The translations under genes and the position numbers were made by a program. The notes beneath the pieces were generated by a model. The model saw nothing but the letters and a program-made list of their open reading frames with translations. It did no database searches and was not told where the DNA came from. Shown here piece by piece: positions 43,459 to 53,998 of a DNA stretch of 64,000 nucleotides. Within the stretch, counting starts at the first letter, position 1, and each line of letters starts with the position of its first letter. Source of the stretch: Liriodendron chinense (lineage: Eukaryota; Streptophyta; Magnoliopsida; Magnoliales; Magnoliaceae); assembly GCA_003013855.2 (NCBI GenBank), contig ML058507.1:4402001-4466000 (forward strand), given 5' to 3'.

Positions 43459-44673
43459 CTCTTCTAGTGATACTTTTGGAGTGTTGTTTGCATTTGCATT
43501 GGGTCCATTTCTCCAACTGAAGTTGGGATGGTTCTTCCAATTAGGATTAAACGTGTTTGAGTTTGGAGCACCATATTGCTGTTGATAACTGTTTATGGCA
43601 TTTGTTTATTCTTGTAAGATGCCTTGGACTGCTGAAATTGTGGGACAATCTGGTGTAGCATGTTGATTTCTAGCACAAATTCCACAAACAGTTTCAACTT
43701 CAATGGAGTTGATTGTTTCTCCTTTCCTTAATTCTATGGCTTCGACCTTTCTTGTGAGGCTAGCCAACCGTGCACTTATACTATCTTCTTCTGATAAGAC
43801 ATACATTCCTCCCTTCTCCTTTTGTTGGCCAGTCTTGGAATTTGTTGGTTTAGATGTATCCCAAGACTGTGCACTCTCAGCCAATTCTTCCAAATAATCC
43901 CATGCTTCATCAGCTTCCTTATTCATGAACTCTCCATTACACATCATCTCTACAAATTGGCGCATGGGTGAAGTCAGTCCTTCATAGAAAAAGCTTATAA
44001 CCCGCCAAATTTCATAGCCATGATGTGGGCATGCGTTTAATAGGTCCTTAAACCTCTCTCAACATTGGAAGAAGGTTTCATCTTCCTTTTGGGCAAAGTT
44101 CATGATAAGGCGCTTCAACATATTCGTTTTGTAAGTAGGGAAGAATTTCTTTATGAATTCTCTGTGCATATCAGTCCATGCACCAATTGATCTTGGCCTT
44201 AATGCATAAAGCCAACCCTTAGCTTTATCTTTAAGAGTGAAAGGGAAGAATTTAAGTCTCACCACATCTTCCGTTACGTTTGCAAAATGCATGGTGGTAA
44301 TTACCTCGTCAAACTCTTTGAGGTGTTGATAAGCACTTTCAATATCTAATCCATGGAATTTAGGGAGAAGTTGAATCACTCCCAGTTTTAAATCTACGTT
44401 CCCTGCATTTGGTGGAAATACTATGCATGAGGGAGTGCTCGTTCTTGCAGGTCGCAAGAAATCACATAAAGTCCTAGGTCGGGGAACATTCTCAACCACA
44501 TTCTCCCCTATTTCAGTTTGATTTTGGACCGGGTTAGGTTGATTTGCAGCCATATTTTCAGATAAAATTGGAGAGTCTAGATGTCTCCTAGCACGTGGCT
44601 CTCTATCAATTCCTTCTACTATCCCCCCTTCACTTATGAGTCTGTTATTGGAATCCCGAGCCCAATGTGGCAT
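43459..44673 (-). pseudogene. gag: Gag of H (one frame, two stops)
   Basis: The ATG at 44671-44673 (MPHWARDSNNRLISEGG) aligns with the Gag starts of B, G and I, and is preferred over the in-frame ATG at 44682. It contains RTLCDFLRPARTSTPSC, GVIQLLPKFHGLD, FPFTLKDKAKGWLYALRPRS, MRQFVEMMCNGEF, and a canonical zinc knuckle C-GI-C-ARNQ-H-ATPD-C (about 43680-43640). TGA at 44059-44061 would be TGG, and TAA at 43606-43608 would be CAA. Otherwise the frame is open into the protease. Confidence 0.9.
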
Positions 44674-45240
44674 GCAAAACAAAAAATAAGAAACAGAAAG
44701 AAAGAAGAATTCTTCCTCCCTTTTCTTAACTCTTCTCTAAGACCGAAGCACAAGGTGTCTTGCAATGGCTAGGCCAGAAGCAAGGATAGAGACCGATTTC
44801 TCCTGGTCAATAGGGGTTCGGAGAACTCCCCACCCACTCTTTGAATCTTTTGAGAAAAAGTGCAGAAGAAGGAGAAAGAGGAGTAGAGATGAGAAAAGAA
44901 ATCTCTGAGCACAAGGTGATCCAAGATGGCAGCGCCGACCAATACGAATCCAGGTGGCAAAAAGGCCGACCTTTTAGAGATCCAAAAGGAGTCTCCACCC
45001 ACTCTACAAGAGATGAATAAGGTAGGAATAAATAGGAGAAGAAGAAGAGTAAGGTTTAGAAAGATAGAACCTAATTCGCACTTAAAATCCTTGTATCTTC
45101 TTCAGCTTCCTAGAAATCCCTGAAAAGAAAAATCAAATAAATAAACTAAATTAGTCCTAAAATTCTAAAAATCCTAAATAGATACTAATTTCAGAATTTT
45201 GTGAAAACCGTCAAAATCCCCTGCAACGGCGCCAAAAACT
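44674..45240 (-). other. Leader of H with primer-binding site
   Basis: The tRNA-Asp-type primer site (minus strand TGGCGCCGTTGCAGGGGA, one mismatch) is at 45217-45234. The leader is about 560 bp, against about 250 bp in B. The extra part (about 44700-45010) has internal repeats (AGCACAAGGT at 44750 and 44909; CACCCACTC at 44831 and 44996). The ORF 44926-45123 has no known homolog I recognise. Confidence 0.75.
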
Positions 45241-46902
45241 TGTTCGCTTCCCCAAGTGTAGGGTTGCGAAGTAGTAATAAACTCGGTAAGACCGAGGTCG
45301 ATCCACAGGGACTTATGTAGAATTTCACAAACTCATCCACAAGTATCTATTGAAATCTATTAACCAGAATGTTGTATGAAATTGATATGAGTAACAAAAG
45401 TTGAATTAAATCGAAAGTAACTAATTATAAGAAGGCACTAGGGGTTCAAGGATCCACTTGTAGCAATCCTCAATGTTCAATCCGCTGTGGTTTCTTATTC
45501 TCTCAACTAGAATCGACATTCCTGTCTATCTAGTCGGATGATAAAGCTGTTAAACCAAACAGTCTGTAATATGTAAGTTCTATGCATAAGATTCACTCAA
45601 AGCAGGCTGATCTGAGCATGCTCAATTGCATAGGTCATTCCCCTTTCCAAAAGGTCTAGTTCACAATCATAACCATCCTCAAGTCCTGTCACAAGACAAG
45701 GCTAGATCAGGATTTGAACTGGATTCAAATCACATGCACAGTCCATACACATTACAAAAAAATCAGAAAAGTAGAACTTTGGTAGGAAGTTCCTTTATGA
45801 AGAACATAGTACTAGAGCGCACTCCGATTCCTCGGATCATATAGGTCTAGACCAGTTACAAACGAATTAAGAAGTTAAGTAATTCTCCCAAACATCCATG
45901 AGTCATCACAAGACTAAGAAAAATTACTCAAAAACTTGTATAAACTTCAAACCATAGTTCATAATCATGAATTCCATACTTAAAACCACTTAACTACGAA
46001 TTAAAACATCTTGGATCCACTACAAGCTTCACCTCTTAGCCCTAGCTAAGAGGTTTAGCTGCTCATGATCCAAGGAAACATGAAACAACTATAAAAAGCA
46101 TGAAAACAACAAAGCAAACCAAAAGGAGTTGTGAAACTCCAATCTCCACTTCCACAGCCTCCAACCTCGCTTAAACCCTTCTAGGATACCCTAGGAACAA
46201 TCCCTAGGTGTCTTTTTATAGTCTGGAGGCTCCACAACTTTGGAAGAATCGAGAAATTGCGTAATACTTACGCAGCGCAGAGAAAATCAGACTATATCTG
46301 GAAGTTTCTAACTTCTTACGCACAGCCGACAGGTCGGTCTCGATATACAATCATTCCAGCAAGTATGGCCGACCGGTCATGACCGGTCGGCCGTGTTCAA
46401 TCATCAGTCCAGCAAGCACGTCCGACCGGTCATGACCGGTCGGACGTTTTCATTCATATTGCAGCAGCAATGACCGACCGGTCATGACCGGTCGGTCCTC
46501 TTCATTGAAACTGCAGTGACCATGTCCGACCGGTCATGACCGGTCGGACGTCTTCAGCAACATCCTAACATGCATGGCAGATCAGTCCCTGATCGGTCTG
46601 GCTTCCTTGGCCGACCGGTCATGATCGGTCAGCCTCTTTTTCTCATTATTTTTCTTTCTTTCTTTCTTCTGCTTTCTTCTTTCCTTACTTCTTCCTTTGC
46701 TTTCTCTCTTCTTTTCTTCTTTGATCTTCAAATAATCTTCATCAGAATGATCCCAAATGAGTCCTTTTTGTCTTCAATTGAGTGGAGTTCACTCTCAGTC
46801 CTGTAGTCACAAAACATGCATTAGATTAGCCTACAAACCATACAAACCTTGCACAATGAGTGATGAATTGGGGTTAGAATATGCACAATTAAGAGCTCAA
46901 CA
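45241..46902 (-). repeat. 5' LTR of H
   Basis: It is 1662 bp, nearly identical to 36430-38099. The TATA box is on the minus strand at 46212-46220, and the palindrome array lies at about 46324-46632. The first palindrome unit (46324) has lost about 15 bp relative to the 3' LTR. Confidence 0.95.
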
Positions 46903-48196
46903 ATAAACACCTTTAAAGTATCCTCCATTGTCATCTGAGGTGGGGCCATGTTTGTTTGCATTGGTGGCCCTCTTTGAGAATTACTAGGATTGGCCATGGG
47001 GTCATTCCTCCAACTAAAGTTGGGATGATTCTTCCAATTAGAATTATATGTATTACCTATTGGCTCATTGAAAGGTCATTGATAACCATGTGGCATTGGC
47101 TTGCTCTTGTAACACCTCTTGAAATGCAAGAATTGTTGGACAATCCTGAGTAGAGTGTACATTTGCAACACATTTTCTCAACGGTCTCGCTGGATTTTAC
47201 CGCTTCAAATTTCTTAAGTTCCATGGCCTCGACTTCCCTTGTGAGGTTACCTATTTTTGCATTCACATCATCCCCTCCGAAGACATAAATTCCTCCCTTC
47301 TCCCTTCCTTGAGATTGTTTGGGGTTACTTGACTTGTCTAAGGTATCCCAATATTGAGCTTTCTCAGCCAACATATCAAGGTAATCCATGCATCTTCAAG
47401 ATCTTTACTCATGAACTCACCATTGCACATCATCTATACAAATGGCACATGTTGGAACTTAATCCATTACAGAAGAAACTTATAATTCGCCATGTCTCAT
47501 AGCCATGGTATGGGCAAGCGAGCAACAAGTCTTTGAATCTCTCCCAGCCTTGGAAGAATGTTTCACCCTCTTTCACAAAAAAAAATTCATTATAGTCCAT
47601 CTTAGGGTGTTTGTCTTATGCACTGGGAAGAACTTTTTCAAGAATTCCCAGGTCATCTCATTCCATGTAGCTATGGATCTAGGCCGTAGAGAGTAGAGCC
47701 ATGATTTATCTCTCTTTAACGGAAAATGGAAATAATTTGAGTTTAATTATATCCTTAGAGATGTTGTTATATTGCAAAGTAGCTATCACCTCCTCATATT
47801 CCTTAAGATGTAAGTATGAGCTCTCGGAGTCTAGCCATGGAACTTAGGCAAAAGTTGGATTACACCCGGTTTCAAATTTATGTTTCTAACATTATTGGGA
47901 AAAACCATATAAGAGGGTATAGTAGCTCTTGTGGGTTGTAGGTAATCCCGTAAAGTCCTCATTGGATGAGCATTCTGAACTTTATTCTCTCCCACTTCCT
48001 CTTGATTTGGATTCAGGTTTGGATTGGGAGTAGGAGTAGAAGGGTTCCTAATAGGAGTTTGTTGATTTCTAGCCATGCCTCTTAAACTCTCAACTTTCTC
48101 TAGATGTTTCCTCACACGCTTCTGGATTTCAAGTCCTTTAACTAAACCTCATTCGCTTTGGAGACGTTTTATGTGATCACGTTCCCAATGGAGCAT
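46903..48196 (-). pseudogene. gag: Gag of element G (decayed)
   Basis: The start MLHWERDHIKRLQSE is at 48194-48196. The stretch then gives HPMRTLRDYLQPTRATIPSY, GVIQLLPKFHG, fragments of the Gag core in several frames, and a zinc-knuckle remnant (MCCKCTL near 47170). The interruption at 46903 is the insertion of H, and the rest of gag continues at 36429. Multiple stops and frameshifts prevent any product. Confidence 0.8.
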
Positions 48197-48446
48197 AAAC
48201 CACAGAAGCTCTAAATCTAAACTAAATCCTAAGTCCTAAAAAGAGAAATCTAAAAATTGAATTCAAATAGACTAAGTTAGAGGGATGTTACTAATTTTAC
48301 TGAACTAGTGTTAATGAAAATCCTACAAGAAAAAACATAGCAAATAATGTTAGTTCTAGTAAAATAAAAAATCCTAATATAGAAAAATTGGAAAACCCTG
48401 GCCTAACTAAGTTAATCTTTAACGTTTAGAACTGTTAACCTATAGA

Positions 48447-48464
48447 TCCCTGGCAATGGCGCCA
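48447..48464 (-). promoter_or_regulatory. Primer-binding site of G
   Basis: The minus strand reads TGGCGCCATTGCCAGGGA, the tRNA-Asp-type site with two transition differences. The gag leader occupies 48197-48446. Confidence 0.8.
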
Positions 48465-48470
48465 AAAACT

Positions 48471-48509
48471 TGCTCGACAACCCCAAGTGTAAGGTTGCGC
48501 TGTAATAAT
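48471..48509 (-). repeat. Stub of the 5' LTR of G, cut by I
   Basis: TGCTCGACAACCCCAAG starts the LTR in plus-strand order. It stops after 39 bp at the TGTTGAGC edge of element I. ATAAT (48505-48509) would be the target duplication. Confidence 0.75.
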
Positions 48510-49895
48510 TGTTGAGCTCTTAATTTATACATATCCTAACCCCATTGCATCATATTTTATGCATGTTTCTATGTTTAAAAGACTATTTAATGCATGTTTT
48601 GTGACTGTACGAATGAGAGAGAGACTTCACCCAATTGATGACTAACGAACACATTTTCAAGCCTTTCAATGATGATTGAAGGTGGGCCAAAGAAGAAAGA
48701 AGAAGCAAAGAGAGGAGAGAGTGAAAGAAAGGAACCAAGTGAAGCCACAAGGGGCTAGACCGGTCCTGACCGGTCGGCTACAAGGGGCTAGACCGGTCCT
48801 AAGCGGTTGGCCACCTTGCTACCCTCCCTCTTGCAAAATGGACCAACGTCCAGACAAGTTCAAACGATCTTGACCGGTCAACCAGCCCTCTACAGACCAC
48901 TCCAGTAGCTAGTGGAGCTTGCTGGACCAAGCCCAGAACCGGTCCGACCGTCAAGATCGGTCGACCATGTGTAAATTTCAGGATTTTTGAAGTTTTTCAA
49001 CAACTTGATCTACAAGGTCCGAATTTTCATGTGCTGCGTAAGTGATACGCGGATTCTGAAAGTTTCTGAGTCGAAGGAGCCTCACCATTATAAAAGGACA
49101 CTTAGTGTTTATTCCTAAGGCATCATAGAAGGCTTGAGAACTTGTGGGCGGTGAAGAGGATCGTCGTGGAACGTCTACAACTCCTCCAATTTCGATTTTT
49201 ATGCTTTTTAGTTATTTTCCATTGATTTTTAGTTGAAGAATGATGATGATAGGTTAGAACCTCTTAGCTAAGGCTAAGAGGTGAAGCTTGTATCTAATTC
49301 TTATATAAAATTCGTTGATTCAAGTACTTTACTTAAAGTTTAGATTTTTAAGTTCTAGTTTGAATAAAGTTGGTATTTTTTTATGTTTTGTGAGCGTTCA
49401 TGTGCTTCAAACATGAATTCCTTGCAATTCTCTAAGATAGCCATGTTTGGATTGATTAGATTTGAATTGTAGTAACCCTAAAGCTTGTCATAGTCCCTTG
49501 TCATGGCTGTTACTTCGAAGGCTACATATTTGAATTATATGTGCTTCATTAGAACTATAATCTTATTTTTCTGACTTAAGTGGGATTGTTTGTGTTTGAA
49601 TGCTTAATCTTTCAACTAGATGAAAGATAGAACTTCGAATCTAGTTGTGTTTATGCTTGGATGAATGAATTCACATGGGACTACTAAAAGTAGATCCTTG
49701 AGGCCTTAGTTCCATTAATTATCAGATTTTTCTAAAAGTTACTTTTTACTTAGTTTTTACAATTAAATTCTAAAATTGTTGAAATCGAAGTTACTAGAAT
49801 AGTTTGAATTGGTTTACCCTAATTCCCTATGGATCAACCTCGGTCTTACCGAGTTATTACTACATCGTGAGCCTTGCACTTGAGGCGAGCGAACA
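48510..49895 (+). repeat. 5' LTR of element I
   Basis: It runs from TGTTGAGCTCTTAATT to GAGGCGAGCGAACA (1386 bp). TATAAAAGG is at 49089-49097. Degenerate ACCGGT palindromes lie at about 48758-48965. Confidence 0.9.
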
Positions 49896-49901
49896 AGTTT
49901 T

Positions 49902-49918
49902 TGACATCGTTGCCGGGA
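49902..49918 (+). promoter_or_regulatory. Decayed primer-binding site of I
   Basis: TGACATCGTTGCCGGGA differs from the tRNA-Asp-type site mainly by transitions at CpG-type positions. Leader 49919-50185 is T-rich and non-coding. Confidence 0.75.
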
Positions 49919-50185
49919 AAGTCTAGGTTAAACGGTTCTAAATTGTTTTAATAGCTATAGAATTAGAATTAGTTAGGTTTTACTGTTTTCTTAGGATTAG
50001 TTTTTCATTTTCTAGAAGTAACATCAATTGCTTTGTTTTATAGGAAAGTCTTCTAGTTTAAGCGAATCGGGTAATAGCATTCTAACTTAGAACTTTTTTC
50101 TATATTTCAGTTTTACAACTTTTTAGTTTTTCAAGATTTTCTTTCTAGGATTTAGTTTTAGATTCAGATTTCGTTTGTGTGGTTT

Positions 50186-52177
50186 ATGTCCCGTTGGGAA
50201 CGTGACCACACAAAGCATCTCCAAACTAAGGGTGGTTTAGTTGGACCACTTTTCGTCTAAAGACAAGTTAGAAAATACATAGAACATTGTGAAAGTTTGA
50301 GGAATATGGATCAAACACCGTTAAGGAATCTCCCCCCTCCTACTCCAATTACAAACGCAAATCAAGAGGGAGTAGGAGAGAATGAGGTACACAATGCTCC
50401 TCCAATGAGAACTTTATGTGACTACTTACAACTGGCCCGTACGACTATACTCTCATGTGTGGTTCTACCAACCACCGGAACATTGATATAAAGCCAAGGG
50501 TAATTTAACTTTTACCTAAGTTCCATGGGCTAGATTCTGAGAGCCTATATCTACACTTAAAAGAGTTTGATGAGGTAGTTGCTACTTTGCAATACAACAA
50601 TGTGTCAGAGGATGTCATCAAACTTAGATTGTTTCCCTTCTCATTGAAAGAAAGAGCCAAAGGTTGGCTCCACTCTCTTAGACCACATTCGATAGGGACA
50701 TGGACTGAGATGACTAGGAAATTCTTGAAAATGTTCTTCCCGGCTCATAAACTAACACCCTTCAAAGATTTATCATGAACTTTTTGGGTAAAGAGGGTGA
50801 GTCATTCTTTCAAAGTTGGAAAAGGTTTAAGGACCTCTTACTCACTTGCCCACATCATGGCTACGAAAGTTGGCGAATTATGAACTTCTTTTATGATGGA
50901 TTGAATTCCAACATGCGCCAATTTGTAGAGATGATGTGCAATGACGAGTTCATGAGCAAAAATCCAGATGAAGCATGGAGTTACTTAGACACGTTGGCCA
51001 AAAATGCCCAATCATAGGATACCTCAGACAAGTCTAGTAACCTCAAGCCTCCTCAATAAAAAGAGAAGGGAGGGATTTACATCATTAAGGAAGAAGACGA
51101 TGTAACTGCAATGATAGCCAACCTCACAAGGAAAGTCGAGGCCATGGAACTAAGTAAAAATGGAGTTTCTAAGTCCACAAAAGCTATTGAAAACGTGTGC
51201 GGAATTTGTGCCACTAATGTACACTCTGCACAAGATTGTTCTACAATTCCTGTGTTTCAGGAGGTGTTACAATAACAAGCAAACACCGCGTATAGTTATC
51301 AATGGCCTTTCAATGGACTGGTGGGTAACACATACAACTCTACTTCCAAATTTCAGTTAGAGGAATGGTCCCACGACCAATCCTACCAACTCTCAAGGAG
51401 GGTCACCCATGCAAAACATGGCCCCACCTCAATTCTCAATGGAGGACACTTTAAAAGCGTTTATGCAAGGGCAAAAGCAAATTAATTAAACAAATCAGAA
51501 AATGTACCAAGAGCTTGAGGTGTCAATTGATGAGATTAAGGGACGCTTGAATGCTAGGGGAGGGACCTTTCCAGCAACCTCAGCCCAATTCTAAACAAGC
51601 ATATGAAATTAGCACCCCTAACCTCCCAAAAAAAAATGTGGAGCAAGTAAAATCCATCACCACTCTTAGAAATGGTAAGAAAGTGGACAAATCTATTTCG
51701 GTGAAGGCCGATAAGCCTAATGATCCAGTAATTCCTGAGAATGAGGATAAACCTATCTTAGCACCACAAGAAACGGAACGCGTTCACAGGCCCATAGCAC
51801 CATTCCCTTCGAGATTGGTTGCTCCAAAATCTCTCCTAAACTCTCATGATATTTTAGAGGTTTTCAGACAAGTCAAGATCAACATTCCATTGCTTGACGC
51901 CATTAAACAAATCCCCTCTTATGCCAAGCTTCTAAAGGACCTATGCACAACCAAACGCAAACACAATGTGCAAGAAAAGGCCTTTTTGAATGAGCAAGTG
52001 AGTGTCATTCTCACCCAAAAGACCCCTCCGAAATATAAGGATCCTGGTAGTCCCACAATCTCATTTATCATTGGTGACTACCGGATTGAGCGTGTATTGC
52101 TAGATTTAGGGGCAAGCGTAAATTTGATCTCATACTCGGTATACGAGCAATTGGATCTTGGTGAATTAAAATCCACC
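50186..52177 (+). pseudogene. gag: Gag and protease N terminus of element I (frameshifted)
   Basis: The start MSRWERDHTKHLQTKGG is at 50186. Recognisable parts are MRTLCDYLQLARTT, FPFSLKERAKGWLHSLRPHS (50630), MRQFVEMMCNDEF (50920) and a CCHC knuckle C-GI-C-ATNV-H-SAQD-C (about 51200-51245). The Gag tail (51551 onward, ITTLRNGKKVDKSI) precedes the protease site VLLDLGASVNLISYSVYEQL (about 52090-52160). At least four frame changes and several stops occur. It is closest to B in sequence. Confidence 0.85.
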
Positions 52178-52400
52178 TGTAAACACCCCACCTTCGGCTA
52201 CACTGTTGGTAGAGATAGCTGGATGAATGGAGCACCATACCCCCAAATCCCAAGTCCAAACTCAGCCAAACTCACCCTTGTAAGCCCCATTCCATAGTCC
52301 AGTTCAAGCCTGAACCCAGTCAACCCAGTCCTAAACACCACCCTGAAAACCCCCCCATAAAAAAGGCCAGTCAAAAAAATCCTAAAAAAGTCAAACTCAC

Positions 52401-52530
52401 TGAGTCAACCAGCTGAGTCAACCCGCTGAGTTAACCCGCCGAGTCAACCCGTCGAGTCAAAACACCGAGTCAACCCGTCGAGTCAAACCACCGAGTCGAC
52501 CCGCTGAGTCAACTCACTGAGTCGACCAGC
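52401..52530. repeat. 13-bp tandem repeat (TGAGTCAACCCGC-like) in the U3 of J
   Basis: Ten consecutive 13-bp units of YGAGTCAACCCGY occur. Several contain TGAGTCA, the core recognised by GCN4/bZIP-type factors. The array ends about 120 bp before the TATA box. Confidence 0.9.
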
Positions 52531-52648
52531 GAGTCCAACAGAAGCCCCGAGGGAGCGACCGTACTCGCTGGAAACCGAGGAGCGGCCGTACGGGCGGCCC
52601 ATAGCAGGCCGCCCGGACAAAATTACGCAAACTGCCACTCCTCGCTGC

Positions 52649-52656
52649 TATAAATA
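52649..52656 (+). promoter_or_regulatory. TATA box of LTR J
   Basis: TATAAATA followed by CCCCCCTCCCC, similar to LTR A. Confidence 0.75.
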
Positions 52657-52963
52657 CCCCCCTCCCCTTCTCATTTCAACATCCCTTCAAGTCCAGCCAG
52701 TCCGGGTGCGGTCCGAGTCCTTCTCCACCCCTTAGCCCATTTTTCCACCAAGGAGAGCCCGAGTGAGGAGAGTCTATCCCTGGTCCAGCCCAGCCTGACC
52801 ACTGGTCCAAGCCTCCCAAGCCATCCAAATCTTGATCCAGCCACTCAAAGCCAATCCTTGCGACACCTCCGTCCACCCAGCTACTCTTTTCCAGCATCAT
52901 CTCATTTGCATCTAGCATAAGTGCAACATTTACTTTTCTTCCAACCCCCTTGCTTCACTGCAA

Positions 52964-53241
52964 ACACTTTGATTATTCAAACACACCGCATGCATCTCGC
53001 ATAAAGCACCTGTCAGTTCGAGCGTATGCTCTGGGCTTGCTCGTTGTTGGAACCTGCCCATCAGAAACTCTTACTGTTCAGACCTGCATTCACGTACATA
53101 TCACTATAGACACTTTGAATATTCAAGCACACAGCATGCATCATCTCGCATAAAGCACCTGTCAGTTCGAGCGTATGCTCTGGGCTTGCCCGTTGTTGGA
53201 ACCTGCCCATAAGAAACTCTTACTGTTCAGACCTGCATTCA
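52964..53241. repeat. 146-bp direct duplication in LTR J
   Basis: ACACTTTGATTATTCAA...CTGCATTCA (from 52964) recurs from 53110 with few changes, including CATAAAGCACCTGTCAGTTC and CTCTGGGCTTGC. It lies in the transcribed part of the LTR. Confidence 0.9.
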
Positions 53242-53707
53242 TGCATCATGTCATCCATGAGAATATACGAGGATTAAACTAGACTTTCAAGTATCCGATC
53301 GATTCTGTGAAGTAGAGACCGTACTTCGGTACGGGCAGTGTGTGGGGTGCTTAACCTCTTCCCACCCTGTAACCGTGATCCCTTACCTTGAATCTCTGGC
53401 CGCAGATCAACAGGAGTCATTTTAGAGGAAAGGATCTTCGGATCCCCTTCTCTAACGTTTCTACGGGGTCTAGCCGACTGTAGATTCGAAGTAACTGGCT
53501 AGTGGCGACTCTGGTCTTATATAAACTCATTTAAACATATCCAGCTTAACACGACAACCAAACGAAGCCCTCGAGAACGAGGCAAGCCAGTGGCACAAAC
53601 GGCGATTTCGCACTCACGCATCCTCATCTCCTTCTTTTTCGAAAGAAAAGGGAAAGGGAGAACGACGTCGTGTGGGGAGCACGGAAAATCGGCGAGGGTC
53701 CACAGAA

Positions 53708-53726
53708 TGGCGACTCTGTTGGGGAC
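53708..53726 (+). promoter_or_regulatory. Primer-binding site of J (probably tRNA-Arg)
   Basis: TGGCGACTCTGTTGGGGAC starts three bases after the LTR. Ogre elements are reported to use tRNA-Arg with this kind of site. The leader 53727-53998 includes an A-rich run (53829-53890) and no gene. Confidence 0.75.
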
Positions 53727-53998
53727 AAGCTAGTCCCACTAGTCGTGATCCGACTTGAAAAATAGAATCCTTCATATACTTGAAAGTCATTAACCCTCAT
53801 ACAATCTCATCTGCATAGCATTCCACCCAAAAAAAAAAAAAAAAAATAGAAGATCCCAAAACCAAAAAATAAAAAATAAAAAATCACAAAACCCAAAAAG
53901 AGTAGAGTATAGTCCTCACCATTGCGCCTCCTCGGGCTCAACGTACGCGGAGACAACTTCCCTTCCGCAGCATAATCCGCACTCGGGCTCAACAAGCC

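Larger units (their letters stand above)
36430..46902 (-). mobile_element. Element H: complete, best-preserved Athila-type retrotransposon
   Basis: LTRs lie at 36430-38099 and 45241-46902, and ATAAA duplications at 36425-36429 and 46903-46907. The minus strand holds primer site, leader, gag-pol in one frame (44673-39226), 3' region and polypurine tract. The LTRs are nearly identical along their length, so insertion is recent relative to G. It interrupts the gag of G. Confidence 0.96.
34497..48509 (-). mobile_element. Element G: old Athila element hosting C, H and I
   Basis: On the minus strand it shows part of the 5' LTR (48509-48471), primer site, gag (48196-46903), then H, then protease (36429-35041) and RT (35040-34497), where C cuts it. 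Many stops and frameshifts make it the most decayed coding copy. The remaining pol would lie left of C, outside the window. Confidence 0.85.
48510..52177 (+). mobile_element. Element I: Athila-type retrotransposon, truncated by J
   Basis: 5' LTR 48510-49895, primer site 49902-49918, gag and part of protease to 52177, where J begins inside SVYEQLDLGELKST. The rest would lie beyond J, outside the window. Confidence 0.88.
52178..53704 (+). repeat. 5' LTR of element J
   Basis: It starts TGTAAACACCCCACC and ends GGGTCCACA just before the primer site (1527 bp). U3 holds a 13-bp tandem repeat, the TATA box is at 52649, and a 146-bp duplication follows. The 3' edge is inferred from the primer site, as the other LTR is not in the window. 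No gene lies in it. Confidence 0.8.
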
